Source: Flavobacterium filum DSM 17961 (GTDB taxonomy: Bacteria > Bacteroidota > Bacteroidia > Flavobacteriales > Flavobacteriaceae). Taken from it: DNA of 64,000 nt. The notes under the pieces were generated by a model. That model did no database searches. It saw nothing but the letters and a program-made list of their open reading frames with translations, and was not told the origin of the DNA. Made by a program: the position numbers and the translations under genes. This document shows, in pieces, positions 45,480-57,340 of the stretch (its first letter is position 1; every line of letters begins with the position of its first letter). The stretch lies in assembly GCF_000425465.1 (NCBI RefSeq), contig NZ_AUDM01000013.1, forward strand, positions 62,001 through 126,000, written 5' to 3'.

Positions 45480-46530
45480 TACTGAAATTACCTATCATAA
45501 CGTACACAATAAATTCAAATTAAACGGTTTTCACTTAAATCGTGAAGAGCTTTGTACGTTTGCATATAGCTTCATCAAAGAAGGGGAGGATTTTGAAAAA
45601 CCTGTTGGCGATTTCCTTTTGGACTGGTTTGATGATAAAAGCTATATCGAAATGAATACTTCCGGCTCAACCGGTAAACCCAAATTAATCAAAGTTGACA
45701 AACAAGCAATGGTTCGGTCGGCTTTGGCTACCGGAGATTTTTTTGATTTAAAACCGGGTGATAAAGTACTTCATTGCTTACCTGCCAATTATGTAGCCGG
45801 TAAAATGATGTTGATACGCGGATTTATTTTAGGATTAGAAATTGATTTCGTAGCTCCAAGCTCACATCCATTAGCGAAGATTGATTATGATTATGACTTT
45901 GCAGCTTTAGTACCTATGCAGGCTCAATATTCATTAGACAAATTAAAACATGTTCGTAAAATCATTATTGGTGGAGCGAAAATCACTAAACCTTTAGAAC
46001 AAAAATTACTGAAAATTAAATCAGAAATTTATGAAACCTTTGGAATGACGGAAACCATTACGCACATTGCCGCCCGTAAAATGGGAGAGGAGGCTTTTAC
46101 CGTTTTTCCAAATGTAATGTTGTCGTTGGATGATAAAAACTGTTTGTTAATTAAAGCTCCTTCTGTTTCTCTGGATATTATTGAAACGAATGATATTGTA
46201 GAAATGGTCTCTGAAAACCAATTCATTTGGCTAGGTAGATACGATAATGTAGTTAATAGTGGCGGAATCAAATTAATTCCCGAACAAATTGAAGAAAAAC
46301 TTGCCACCCGAATCCCGAGACGTTATTTTGTGGCCGGTAAACCTGATCCGGTGTTGGGTGAACGACTGGTTTTAATTGTAGAAGGTGAACCTATGCCAAT
46401 TGAAGAATCTGTTTTTGAAGTGTTAGACAAATACGAAAAACCAAAAGAAATTCACTTTGTGAAACATTTTGAAGAAACACCAACCGGTAAAATTGTTCGA
46501 AAAGATACGTTGGGGAAGTTTATGAGTTAA
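45472..46530 (+). CDS. menE: o-Succinylbenzoate-CoA ligase-like AMP-binding protein
   Basis: 352 residues of the ANL adenylating superfamily. P-loop-like TSGSTGKPKLIKV, YETFGMTETITH, WLGRYDNVVNSGG and PTGKIVRKD with the C-terminal Lys are all visible. The short length (about 350, against about 480 in Firmicutes) is usual for Bacteroidetes MenE-type proteins, which activate o-succinylbenzoate in menaquinone synthesis. Other men genes are not in the window, so substrate rests on family resemblance. Confidence 0.8.
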   Translation: MIDTEITYHNVHNKFKLNGFHLNREELCTFAYSFIKEGEDFEKPVGDFLLDWFDDKSYIEMNTSGSTGKPKLIKVDKQAMVRSALATGDFFDLKPGDKVLHCLPANYVAGKMMLIRGFILGLEIDFVAPSSHPLAKIDYDYDFAALVPMQAQYSLDKLKHVRKIIIGGAKITKPLEQKLLKIKSEIYETFGMTETITHIAARKMGEEAFTVFPNVMLSLDDKNCLLIKAPSVSLDIIETNDIVEMVSENQFIWLGRYDNVVNSGGIKLIPEQIEEKLATRIPRRYFVAGKPDPVLGERLVLIVEGEPMPIEESVFEVLDKYEKPKEIHFVKHFEETPTGKIVRKDTLGKFMS

Positions 46531-46561
46531 AGCTCTAGCTATTACTTGAATACTTTCAAAC

Positions 46562-46594
46562 AAACCTGACAGGTTTTGAAAACCTGTCAGGTTT
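46562..46594. terminator. Large hairpin / interspersed repeat terminator
   Basis: AAACCTGACAGGTTTT, one G, then its exact 16-nt reverse complement. Each arm is itself nearly palindromic (ACCTGACAGGT). It lies between convergent genes. From memory, the same element is common between genes in Flavobacterium. Confidence 0.8.
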
Positions 46595-46624
46595 ATTTTT
46601 AATCAATTTATCAGTTACTAAAAA

Positions 46625-48235
46625 TTACTTCTTAACCGTAATCAACATTTTATTCAATGACAATTGAATGTCTTCAACAGCAGTAGCATTAGGAACTCTT
46701 ACCCAATCATTACTAACCACAACACGCGAACTTTTTCCACTAGCATAATATTCAATCGGCATTTCAAAACCGGTTACATCAGTGTTCCATCTAGCTTCTA
46801 TTTTCTTTTTTTCCACTCTAAATTCTAATTCCGGTAGGTTTTTATATTTCAAATATTGTTCAAAAATAGGAGTTAAGTTTAATCCTGACTCTTTAGTAAA
46901 AAAGTCCACCACATCTTTCGTTTCAATGATTTGATGACGATAAGTTTCAGCATATTTACGTAACATTGTCCACCATTTCTCATCATTATTAACAATATGA
47001 CGAATAGTATTAAGCATTAACGCACCTTTATAATACATGTCCGAATTTCCGGTTTTGAAATTTACGCCAAACTGTCCAATAATCGGTTTTCTATTACCTA
47101 CCATCCGTTTTTGACCGTTGATATAGCTCATGGCATTTTCATATCCAAACTGACATTCTACAAATACCGATTCGGTGTAAGTTGTAAAACTTTCGTGAAT
47201 CCACATGTCGGCTATGTCTTTAGAAGTGATGCTATTGCCAAACCACTCATGTCCGGTTTCATGAATGGTGATATAATCAAAAAGTAGTCCCACACCGGTG
47301 CCGGTCATGTCATTTCCCATATATCCTTTTAGATACTTATTTCCGTAAGCTACAGCACTTTGATGCTCCATACCTAAATAAGGAGTTTCAACCAACTTAA
47401 AGCCATCTTCTGCAAAAGGATAACTGCCAAATTTCGATTGAAAACAATCCATCATCGGTTTGACTTCTTCAAAATGTTGTCGTGCTTTGGCTTCATTTTC
47501 CCGTAAAACATAATAATCCAAATCCAAACCCTTGTGATGATCATGAATATGCACATAATCAGCCACGTTAATCACAATATTATAATTGTTAATCGGACTT
47601 TTTACTTCCCAGTCCCAACGCGTAAAACCATTTTTAAGGTCTTCTTTTCCTAAAAAACGACCATTGGAAACATTCATTAAGCCATTAGGAACCGCTACTT
47701 TCACCGATGCTCCTCTATCCGGTTCATCCGTTTGGTGATCTTTCACCGGATACCATAAACTTGCACCTGTTCCTTGTACGGCAACTCCAATAAAATCTTT
47801 TCCGTTACTGTCTTTTTTCCAAACAAATCCACCGTCCCAAGGAGCATTTTTGGCAACTAATGGCGAACCTGAATAATAAAATCGAAGGGTTGTTTCAGCA
47901 ATGACATGTAATTCGTTAGGAATATCAATAAATACAGCATCTAATTCTCTAGTATAAGAAAGTTTGCTTTTTTGAAGTACAATACTATCCACTTGCATGT
48001 TCTCAAACAAGTCAATCTGTATTCGTTTAGAAGGTTTGACCCATTTATAGGTTATATCATTGTATCCTGATACTGATTTCGTTTCAGGTTGAATAATGAT
48101 ATTCAAATCATAGCGTTGCACATCAAAAGCAGTTCGTTCCGGTCGTAGACTTCCTTGTAACGAATCTCTTCGGGTGAAATTTTGACCGGTTGAAATAAAA
48201 GTGACGAATAAGCAAATGACATAAAAATGTTTCAT
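46625..48235 (-). CDS. M1 family metallopeptidase
   Basis: 536 residues with a signal peptide (MKHFYVICLFVTFISTGQ). The N-terminal beta domain has DIPNELHVIAETTLRFYYSG. The zinc site is HETGHEWFGNSI (HExxH near residue 328) with WIHESFTTYTE supplying the third ligand. GMEHQ replaces the usual GAMEN exopeptidase motif (YLGMEHQSAVAYG). It is shorter than full M1 aminopeptidases (about 850 residues) because it lacks the C-terminal helical domain. Expected to be a periplasmic or secreted aminopeptidase. Confidence 0.87.
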   Translation of the reverse strand: MKHFYVICLFVTFISTGQNFTRRDSLQGSLRPERTAFDVQRYDLNIIIQPETKSVSGYNDITYKWVKPSKRIQIDLFENMQVDSIVLQKSKLSYTRELDAVFIDIPNELHVIAETTLRFYYSGSPLVAKNAPWDGGFVWKKDSNGKDFIGVAVQGTGASLWYPVKDHQTDEPDRGASVKVAVPNGLMNVSNGRFLGKEDLKNGFTRWDWEVKSPINNYNIVINVADYVHIHDHHKGLDLDYYVLRENEAKARQHFEEVKPMMDCFQSKFGSYPFAEDGFKLVETPYLGMEHQSAVAYGNKYLKGYMGNDMTGTGVGLLFDYITIHETGHEWFGNSITSKDIADMWIHESFTTYTESVFVECQFGYENAMSYINGQKRMVGNRKPIIGQFGVNFKTGNSDMYYKGALMLNTIRHIVNNDEKWWTMLRKYAETYRHQIIETKDVVDFFTKESGLNLTPIFEQYLKYKNLPELEFRVEKKKIEARWNTDVTGFEMPIEYYASGKSSRVVVSNDWVRVPNATAVEDIQLSLNKMLITVKK

Positions 48236-50820
<2,585 letters not shown>

Positions 50821-50846
50821 TTCCACTTAACATAAATTACCCTGAA

Positions 50847-50870
50847 AAGCAACTCGGAAACGGGTTGCTT
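50847..50870 (+). terminator. Terminator after katG
   Basis: AAGCAACTCG-GAAA-CGGGTTGCTT with one T-G pair, a GNRA-like loop and a T run. Confidence 0.8.
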
Positions 50871-51050
50871 TTTTTATTTTGGGTTGACGGTTGTCTGAAC
50901 TCAGTTTTCCGACAATCTAAAAGTAATAAAAAGATTTCCTAAATTTCTATCTTTCCTTAATAAAGCTTAATTTCTTAATGGTTTAAGGATTAATGCAAAT
51001 AAATCTTCGTGTTCTTTTGTGCCTTCTATGTGCTCCTAGTGGTTACAACT

Positions 51051-51419
51051 CTATTGCTTTTTAAACCGAAAAATCATCACTACTATTATCCAAAAGGGAA
51101 GTGTAGATAACAAAATTGTCCACTTTAGGCTTAACAATCCTACTATTGTCATCATTCCAAAAAGAATACTCATACATGCAATACCAATGTACGTTAGCTT
51201 TTTGGAAGGAATGGATTGAAACAACGTAATAAAAATGAGCATTTGTCCCAAAAGCGGTAACAAAATAAAAGGATGCACTATAGCAAGCGGATTAGAGAAT
51301 ACTTTAGCTATTACTTCCCATTCCACCTCAAATATAAAGGAATGATTGTCCTTTCCCCATTCTAAGTATCCAAAAAAAGAGGTAATAAAAAGTAAAATAT
51401 TGAATTGTTTTTTTGACAT
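51051..51419 (-). CDS. Membrane protein of unknown function
   Basis: 122 residues with four predicted transmembrane helices (including FNILLFITSFFGYLEWG, FILLPLLGQMLIFITLF and a C-terminal LLSTLPFWIIVVMIF) and a basic end FRFKKQ. No family motif recognised. It may share a transcript with the upstream GNAT gene 62 nt away. Confidence 0.65.
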   Translation of the reverse strand: MSKKQFNILLFITSFFGYLEWGKDNHSFIFEVEWEVIAKVFSNPLAIVHPFILLPLLGQMLIFITLFQSIPSKKLTYIGIACMSILFGMMTIVGLLSLKWTILLSTLPFWIIVVMIFRFKKQ

Positions 51420-51481
51420 ATAAAGTTTATAAATAATAACTTCTCTTTACATTAAATTTAAATCAAACTACACATTTAGAA

Positions 51482-51931
51482 TTATAATACTTTTTCAAAA
51501 CATACACTATTTTCTATACCGGTATATTGTCCGTAATTAGGAATGACAGTAAACAGGTTTTTCTTGTAAAGCCCGATAGCTTCAGGTTGATTGACACCGG
51601 TTTCCAGAATGCATTTGGAATACCCCATTTCCTTTGCCCAACTTTCTAATACTTTTAAAATCATAGAAGCAATACCTTTTCCTCTTTTATCCAAAGGCAC
51701 GTACATGCGTTTGATTTCCATTGTGTTTGTATCATATTCTTTCAAAGCTCCACAACCCACCGCAATCTCTTTTTCAAAAACTACAATCACATGTTTAATT
51801 GTTGTAATTTTATTGAATTGATCATAAAAGGCATGTTCGTCACCATCTCTAATGGCTAATTCTTTATCGAGTTCAATGACTAATTGTTGAAAGGCTTTGT
51901 TATCTGAATTTGTTTTGATGATGGAATACAT
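51482..51931 (-). CDS. GNAT family N-acetyltransferase
   Basis: 149 residues. The acetyl-CoA binding motif is in VPLDKRGKGIASMILKVLESWA, followed by CILETGVNQPEAIGLYKKNLF. Preceding strands carry VVFEKEIAVGCGALKEYD. The fold and motifs are clear, but the acceptor cannot be predicted. Confidence 0.88.
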   Translation of the reverse strand: MYSIIKTNSDNKAFQQLVIELDKELAIRDGDEHAFYDQFNKITTIKHVIVVFEKEIAVGCGALKEYDTNTMEIKRMYVPLDKRGKGIASMILKVLESWAKEMGYSKCILETGVNQPEAIGLYKKNLFTVIPNYGQYTGIENSVCFEKVL

Positions 51932-52180
51932 ATTTTTCTTTTTGTATTAGAATAGGATAATTAACTAATAATATTTATCAAATATAAATTACTTTTATTA
52001 AAGCTGAAAAAGTAATTTCTTTGATTTAAATGTGGATTGCAAGTGTTTTAGTATTATTAATTAGCTTTTATTTCATCATTTTTCACTCCCTTGACATTCT
52101 ACTTTGTTAATTATTTCTACTTTGTTTATCTAAAAATTTTTACTTTTATAATTCAAATTAAAATTTAAACATTTATTAAA

Positions 52181-52627
52181 ATGAAAAAATTTATCATCAC
52201 CATTTTAGCTGTTTTTAGTGTAACAGGTATTTATGCCCAAACCTATGAATTCAAAATTGTCACTAGTGTTGAATCTATTGTACCTGGTGGATTGGGGAGA
52301 TCTAGGGTTATTGAAAATAATGAAGAAAGAGATTTTTCTCCAGTGATGGCAAGTAATGCCGGACGACAAAAAGACACAAAAAGTAGAAAAGAAAATAAAG
52401 CTGAAAACTTTAAAGAAACCAACTTATTAAATTTTTATTCGATGGTTGGTATAAATTTTCAAAACATAGCCAGCAATGATGCCATATTATCAAGTATGCT
52501 CAATGCCTATGCTCAAGAAGGGTGGGAATTGGCTTTTGTAAGCAGTGGTGTAGAAAGTGATGCCGGAAAAGATGATGGTTCAGGAATATTTATAACTAGA
52601 TATGTTTTTAAAAGAAAAAAAGAATAA
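52181..52627 (+). CDS. Secreted DUF4177-like protein
   Basis: 148 residues with a signal peptide (MKKFIITILAVFSVTGIYAQ). The C-terminal half has the LNAYAQEGWELAFVSSGV ... TRYVFKRKKE arrangement seen in DUF4177-type proteins (a GWEL strand and a terminal FKR). The middle is Lys/Asn-rich and probably disordered. Function is unknown. It is a single gene. Confidence 0.65.
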   Translation: MKKFIITILAVFSVTGIYAQTYEFKIVTSVESIVPGGLGRSRVIENNEERDFSPVMASNAGRQKDTKSRKENKAENFKETNLLNFYSMVGINFQNIASNDAILSSMLNAYAQEGWELAFVSSGVESDAGKDDGSGIFITRYVFKRKKE

Positions 52628-52743
52628 TTCGAATGTTGATACACAATAAAACCAGTTAAATTACTAGTTTTTTTATTTTAATTGAATAGATTAAAATAAT
52701 ACTCTTAGCGAAATAAAATCAATAAAAACCAAAATATAAATAC

Positions 52744-52751
52744 TACATTTG
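52744..52751 (+). promoter_or_regulatory. -7 box for the outer-membrane barrel gene
   Basis: TACATTTG matches TAnnTTTG exactly, 60 nt before the ATG at 52812. It overlaps the codons of the longer start at 52749, which is therefore unlikely. Confidence 0.4.
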
Positions 52752-52811
52752 ACGACTATAACATTAAGGAAATTCTTTCTATTTTTGGATACTAACAACC
52801 TAACTATTTTC

Positions 52812-54908
52812 ATGAAAAACATTTTTATTTTTAGTTTAATTATCTTTTTTCAATTTTCATTTGCACAAGAGGAAACCAAAAAAGATAGCATTTTACCCAC
52901 TGAATTGAAAGAGGTTGTCGTTCAATCTAAAAAGAAAAGTATAGAACAAAAAGCCGATCGAACCATCTTTAATTTTTCTGAACAAAGTCATTTAAATTCC
53001 GGTTCGGTGATGGAAGGATTAAAAAAATTGCCCGGATTGATAGTTTCTGATGTAGCAGGCATGATGTACCAAGGAAAACAATTGGAAGTTTTTATGGACA
53101 ATCGACCTTTAAATATATTTTCCAATGAACTTACTTCGTATTTAGAAAGTCTTCCGGCTAATTCGATTGAAAAAGTAGAAATTATCACTCAACCCGGTGC
53201 CGAATTTCCGGCTACCTCCGGTGGAGCCATTATCAATATTGTTACTTCTAAAAACGCAAAAAAATACCTTTCTGCAACGTATTCAAACGGATATAGTTAT
53301 ACAAAATACACAAAATCAAGGCATCGTTTTAATAACAGTGTGTTGTTAAACGCTCGAAATAAATGGTTTGGCTGGCAAATTCAATTGGGTCAAAACTTCA
53401 ATCAAGGCTATCAACGCACTAATTTTAGAAATGAAAGTTTTGTTTTATCGCAAAATACAACCGATAGAGAAAATCGCTTCTACTTCTTTAAAACCGGTTT
53501 GAAATTCGATTTAAAAAAAGACCGTTTATTGGTCAATTATGATTTTACTACTTCCAACAACAATGCCTTAATTGATGCCAATGGTTTTGGCTTTACAACC
53601 AGTGATGTCAGTAAAAACAAACTCAACCGAAATGACGTTGCTTTAAATTATCAAAAGCGATTTGACGATGCAACTAAAAAGTTAGACTTTCGGTTCAACA
53701 TCAATTCGGTAGATAATCAATTTGATTTAACCAACAGAAGTGTTGGAAATTCAGTTTTAGACAATGGTTTTGATCAGTTGTTCTATCAATTCAGAACCGA
53801 TTATTCACAAGAGTTTTCGTTTTTAGAAAAGACCAAGTTTTCAACCGGTGTGTTGGCAGATCAATTGGAATTTGAAGCACAAAATGAAGGAAGTACCAAT
53901 TTGGATTATCAACGTACGACTTTTGCAGCCTACACTGAATTTCAATCGACGTATAAAAAATTTGATTTTGTAGTAGGCGGAAGGTTAGAATCGTATAGCA
54001 TAGACGGAACAACCGATACCGATGATTTGATTCCGTTTAAGCAAACACGCTTTTTTCCGAATGCAAGTATTCAATACAACATCATTCCGCAAGTATTTGT
54101 AAATGCCAATTACAATAAAAAAATTAGTTTACCTAATACGGCTTCATTAAATCCAAATAATACCAGTTATCAAAATCCAAATGTGAGCTTTTTTGGCGAC
54201 CCAAATTTAGAGCCAACTATTTTTGATAATTATGAAGTAAAAATCAGTGCTTTTGAATATTTTTATGTGAGTTATTCTCGAAGTGACGCCAATAACCAAG
54301 TGATGAATCGCATCATTACAAATGGCGATGGTGCGGCTAGTATTTCTGAAAATATTCCGCAAGTAACCATTCATAATTTTAATTTTGGGTTACCGATTCC
54401 GTATATGTTGTTTACGAAAGGCTTAACCGAAACCTTGAAATTTGATTTTAATCCCGACGAAATCAACTTTTTATACTTGTATGTGGGTCACCAAAAGCAT
54501 ATTTTGCCGGATGTAACCAACAAAGGTTTGTGGTTTTTTAATGCCATGTCGCAAATCGTTTTGCCCGGTAAAATTACGTTTACGGCAAATTATAACACTT
54601 CTTCTACCGGTGGAAACTATTTCTATTATGAGAACCGTGTGCCTTTTGGTCAACAATTTGATGTAACATTTACTAAGAAATTTTTAGATAATAATTTAGC
54701 TATTTCGGTGTATTGCAATGATGTTTTTAACACCAACGAACAAGGATTTAATGCTTTAGGGACAAATTTAGTCTATGCCAGTAAAAACGATACCCGACGT
54801 GTAGGCATCACCTTAAATTATAAAATTCCAACCAAAAATAAACTTGCGAAAGAGGAAAGCAATATCTTGAACAATGATAAAAAAGAAGAAAATTCGATTG
54901 TTAATTAA
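52812..54908 (+). CDS. Outer-membrane beta-barrel family protein (TonB-receptor-like)
   Basis: 698 residues from the ATG at 52812 with a signal peptide (MKNIFIFSLIIFFQFSFAQ). Unlike the 41.5-kb homologue it has no carboxypeptidase-regulatory-like domain. The plug-like part begins directly with LKEVVVQSKKKSIEQKADRT and includes LESLPANSIEKVEIITQPG and SGGAIINIVTSK. A long barrel with alternating strands follows. The substrate is unknown and no transporter partner is adjacent. Confidence 0.85.
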   Translation: MKNIFIFSLIIFFQFSFAQEETKKDSILPTELKEVVVQSKKKSIEQKADRTIFNFSEQSHLNSGSVMEGLKKLPGLIVSDVAGMMYQGKQLEVFMDNRPLNIFSNELTSYLESLPANSIEKVEIITQPGAEFPATSGGAIINIVTSKNAKKYLSATYSNGYSYTKYTKSRHRFNNSVLLNARNKWFGWQIQLGQNFNQGYQRTNFRNESFVLSQNTTDRENRFYFFKTGLKFDLKKDRLLVNYDFTTSNNNALIDANGFGFTTSDVSKNKLNRNDVALNYQKRFDDATKKLDFRFNINSVDNQFDLTNRSVGNSVLDNGFDQLFYQFRTDYSQEFSFLEKTKFSTGVLADQLEFEAQNEGSTNLDYQRTTFAAYTEFQSTYKKFDFVVGGRLESYSIDGTTDTDDLIPFKQTRFFPNASIQYNIIPQVFVNANYNKKISLPNTASLNPNNTSYQNPNVSFFGDPNLEPTIFDNYEVKISAFEYFYVSYSRSDANNQVMNRIITNGDGAASISENIPQVTIHNFNFGLPIPYMLFTKGLTETLKFDFNPDEINFLYLYVGHQKHILPDVTNKGLWFFNAMSQIVLPGKITFTANYNTSSTGGNYFYYENRVPFGQQFDVTFTKKFLDNNLAISVYCNDVFNTNEQGFNALGTNLVYASKNDTRRVGITLNYKIPTKNKLAKEESNILNNDKKEENSIVN

Positions 54909-54952
54909 TTGTTTTTGGTTTACCAAATGAGATGAATTGTAGGGAGGGGTAT

Positions 54953-55810
54953 CTAACGATTGTAATATCTTATTCTTGCATCAACTTGTCTTTTAACATG
55001 TATAAGTTCTTTTTCTGTTGTCATTCCACTCCCGATTTGTTCACCAATTTCCCAAAAATTATCTATGTCGTAGTTTTTATTGTCAAGCCAGTATACTGAA
55101 AAATAACGGTCACGAAAATCAACGGAAAAACCAATTGTGTTTTTATCATTGCTATAAATTAAAGATCCGCCAAGTCCTTTTTCAAAAGGTCTTAATTTGT
55201 CATAATCGTAAACAATTTTAAAGTTAAGGTCAGTTTCTAAAAATGAAAATGTCTTTTTAATCAATTCAAAAGTTGGATTTTCATACTTTCCTGATTTGTA
55301 GCCTTTAGTTTCTAGAAATATTTTATCCAGTTTATTTCTGTCAAACCACTCATTCCCATTTAGAATAGTTGGAATTGATTTTAATATCTCAAGTCCCACT
55401 TTAACAGTAGCTAACTCATATTCTGGTGGTAAATAAGGATGATGTCTATTGTGATCGTCAATGCCATTATACAAATCAATTTCATAAAAAGTATAGCAAT
55501 TGTTGTTGTCCGAATAAGAAGGCTCTCGATTGTCCTCAAGTCGCTTTAGGTAAAAGTATACAGGAGTACTGTTGCGATGCAATGTAATTTCAATTTGTCG
55601 TTGTGCTTTATAGTTTGTGTATCGGTTGATGTAATATTTCGGACCGCCCGGATACTTGTCGGTTTCTTTTTGAATGGTATAAGAGTAATCAAAATCCGTT
55701 TCCAAAAACGCATAGAGCTTTCTCATTTTCTTAATGAGTTTAGTTCTATCATTTTCTAAACCATGCTTTTCTGTTAGCAATAGATTTTTGATGTATGTAA
55801 TTAATTTCAA
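54953..55810 (-). CDS. Unrecognised protein with a two-fold internal repeat
   Basis: 285 residues without signal peptide or membrane segments. Two halves look alike. Each begins with a LIKK...FLETD helix and strand (KLYAFLETDFDYSYTI and TFSFLETDLNFKIVY), then a Pro/Gly-rich loop, then paired strands ending in aromatic residues (TPVYFYLKR and RYFSVYWLDN). A small alpha/beta domain therefore appears duplicated. Size and style resemble orphan immunity-type proteins of polymorphic toxin loci, but no toxin is present and this is a guess. First of the minus-strand accessory run. Confidence 0.65.
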   Translation of the reverse strand: MKLITYIKNLLLTEKHGLENDRTKLIKKMRKLYAFLETDFDYSYTIQKETDKYPGGPKYYINRYTNYKAQRQIEITLHRNSTPVYFYLKRLEDNREPSYSDNNNCYTFYEIDLYNGIDDHNRHHPYLPPEYELATVKVGLEILKSIPTILNGNEWFDRNKLDKIFLETKGYKSGKYENPTFELIKKTFSFLETDLNFKIVYDYDKLRPFEKGLGGSLIYSNDKNTIGFSVDFRDRYFSVYWLDNKNYDIDNFWEIGEQIGSGMTTEKELIHVKRQVDARIRYYNR

Positions 55811-56054
55811 TTGTCAAATTATTTTTGTTTGCAGAATCGTCAAACGATTCCGTTTTCTAATAAATAAGTTCAAATGTAACTAACTTTTACTATCAATTGT
55901 GCTAATTTTCAGATGTGTTGTTAATTCCGATAGCTTTTGGAGTTTGTATTACATTGCTATACGAAGAAAACTTAGCAAATCCTTGTCATTTATCAACCAT
56001 CCCAAAAACATCCACTTAACAAATAACAATTTTCAAACAACTGAAACCCAAAAC

Positions 56055-56462
56055 TCATTTTCGAATTACCGTAATTTTATAAATTTTATCGTTTTTTACT
56101 TCGTAAATCAGTACTAACTCTAAAATATCCGCAGAACCTTTTCTGCCTACTATGCTTTCATGGTCGATGACTTTGTTGTCAAAAACAATACGTTTTACAA
56201 TGGTGGAATGCAATGTAGGCGACGACTCAAATAAGGCGGTGTACAATTTTCGTACTTCATCAAGCCCTTTAGCTGTGAGCGTATGATCAGCAAAACTGTA
56301 TATCGCAATGTCTTCACTAAAGCATCGCATAAAACCTTCAATATCTCTGTTGTTATAATAATCTAAATTCATCTGAACTACTTGTTCTGTACTACTGTTT
56401 TGTGCCATTGTTGTTGTTGTAAACATTGAAAGGAATAGTAGGGTGAGATAGATTGGTTTCAT
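56055..56462 (-). CDS. Secreted SnoaL/NTF2-like domain protein
   Basis: 135 residues from the ATG at 56462 with a signal peptide (ending TTTTMAQ); an alternative ATG at 56486 adds eight residues. The mature protein is an NTF2-like cone: YYNNRDIEGFMRCFSEDIAIYSF, then LDEVRKLYTALF, and paired strands at the end. Such proteins bind small molecules or act as isomerases. No catalytic residue can be assigned. Confidence 0.75.
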   Translation of the reverse strand: MKPIYLTLLFLSMFTTTTMAQNSSTEQVVQMNLDYYNNRDIEGFMRCFSEDIAIYSFADHTLTAKGLDEVRKLYTALFESSPTLHSTIVKRIVFDNKVIDHESIVGRKGSADILELVLIYEVKNDKIYKITVIRK

Positions 56463-56509
56463 TTTAAAAGTAATTGTTGCTTTCATATTTAATATGTTTC
56501 TCTAAGCTA

Positions 56510-56552
56510 TTCGCATAGCATATGGTATAAACGAAGACTTATGAGGGCAAGG
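56510..56552. repeat. Interspersed ~40-nt repeat, diverged copy
   Basis: Begins TTCGCATAGCATATGGTAT and continues AAACGAAGACTTATGAGGGC. It matches the better preserved units at 61767-61805 and 62377-62420 with several differences. Confidence 0.55.
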
Positions 56553-56605
56553 GAAATATACTATTACTGAGGATTTTATAATATAAGTTAGAACGTGTAA
56601 CAAAT

Positions 56606-57127
56606 TTACACCGTTTTATTCGACTCAAATTTATTTTTGTAATATTCGCTTTCAATTGATTTTACATTTAACTTAGGAACAAGTATCAATACTAATCCAA
56701 TTACAAACAAAACGATGAATAATCCTAATAGTATCAATACGATTATTAATCCGATAAACATATTACCAAAACCCTCTAAAACAGCGGAATAAATATTGTC
56801 TGAACTTACATTACTATCAAAAACTTCTGAAGTCATAGTAATAATTGTAAAAACCAGTAATACAATTGCTAATGTTGCAATAAACCAAGTATTTACAGGA
56901 ATCATATATTTCCAAATGTACCAATTTTTAGGTAGTTCAGTTTTACCATTTAAACGAATTTTTCTATTGTACTTCCAATTACCAAATCCATATAAGGGAA
57001 GAAAAATTAACAACAAAAATTCTTTACTTTCTTTAATTCCTTTTTCAACAGCAAAATAGTTAAAACTGAAATATAAAACGCCTATGCCAATCTGAAACAA
57101 AAGGTAAATGATGATTAAATATTCCAT
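56606..57127 (-). CDS. Membrane protein of unknown function
   Basis: 173 residues. One N-terminal transmembrane helix, a soluble loop with LPLYGFGNWKYNRKIRLNG, then three more helices (about 75-97, 115-135 and 136-158) and a charged tail. No signature is recognised. The gene sits alone among the minus-strand accessory genes. Confidence 0.65.
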   Translation of the reverse strand: MEYLIIIYLLFQIGIGVLYFSFNYFAVEKGIKESKEFLLLIFLPLYGFGNWKYNRKIRLNGKTELPKNWYIWKYMIPVNTWFIATLAIVLLVFTIITMTSEVFDSNVSSDNIYSAVLEGFGNMFIGLIIVLILLGLFIVLFVIGLVLILVPKLNVKSIESEYYKNKFESNKTV

Positions 57128-57340
57128 ATTTTATTTTTTTTAAATACTATATAATATCAAATATAGACTATTCAATTAAATTTTTAGAATATATTTATTA
57201 CTTGAAAGCAAATTAAAAAAAATTAATTTTTGCATTTTTTTTACTTTAGGAATATTTCGAACATTTTAATTCAATTGGTGAAGTACTTAAAATAAAAAAA
57301 CAAAGTTGTTATTCAACATTTCCTATTTTCTTCTTCACTT

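Noticed and set aside
55899..56117. 72-codon plus-strand frame
   Set aside because: No promoter or recognisable composition; its end overlaps the SnoaL-like gene on the other strand.
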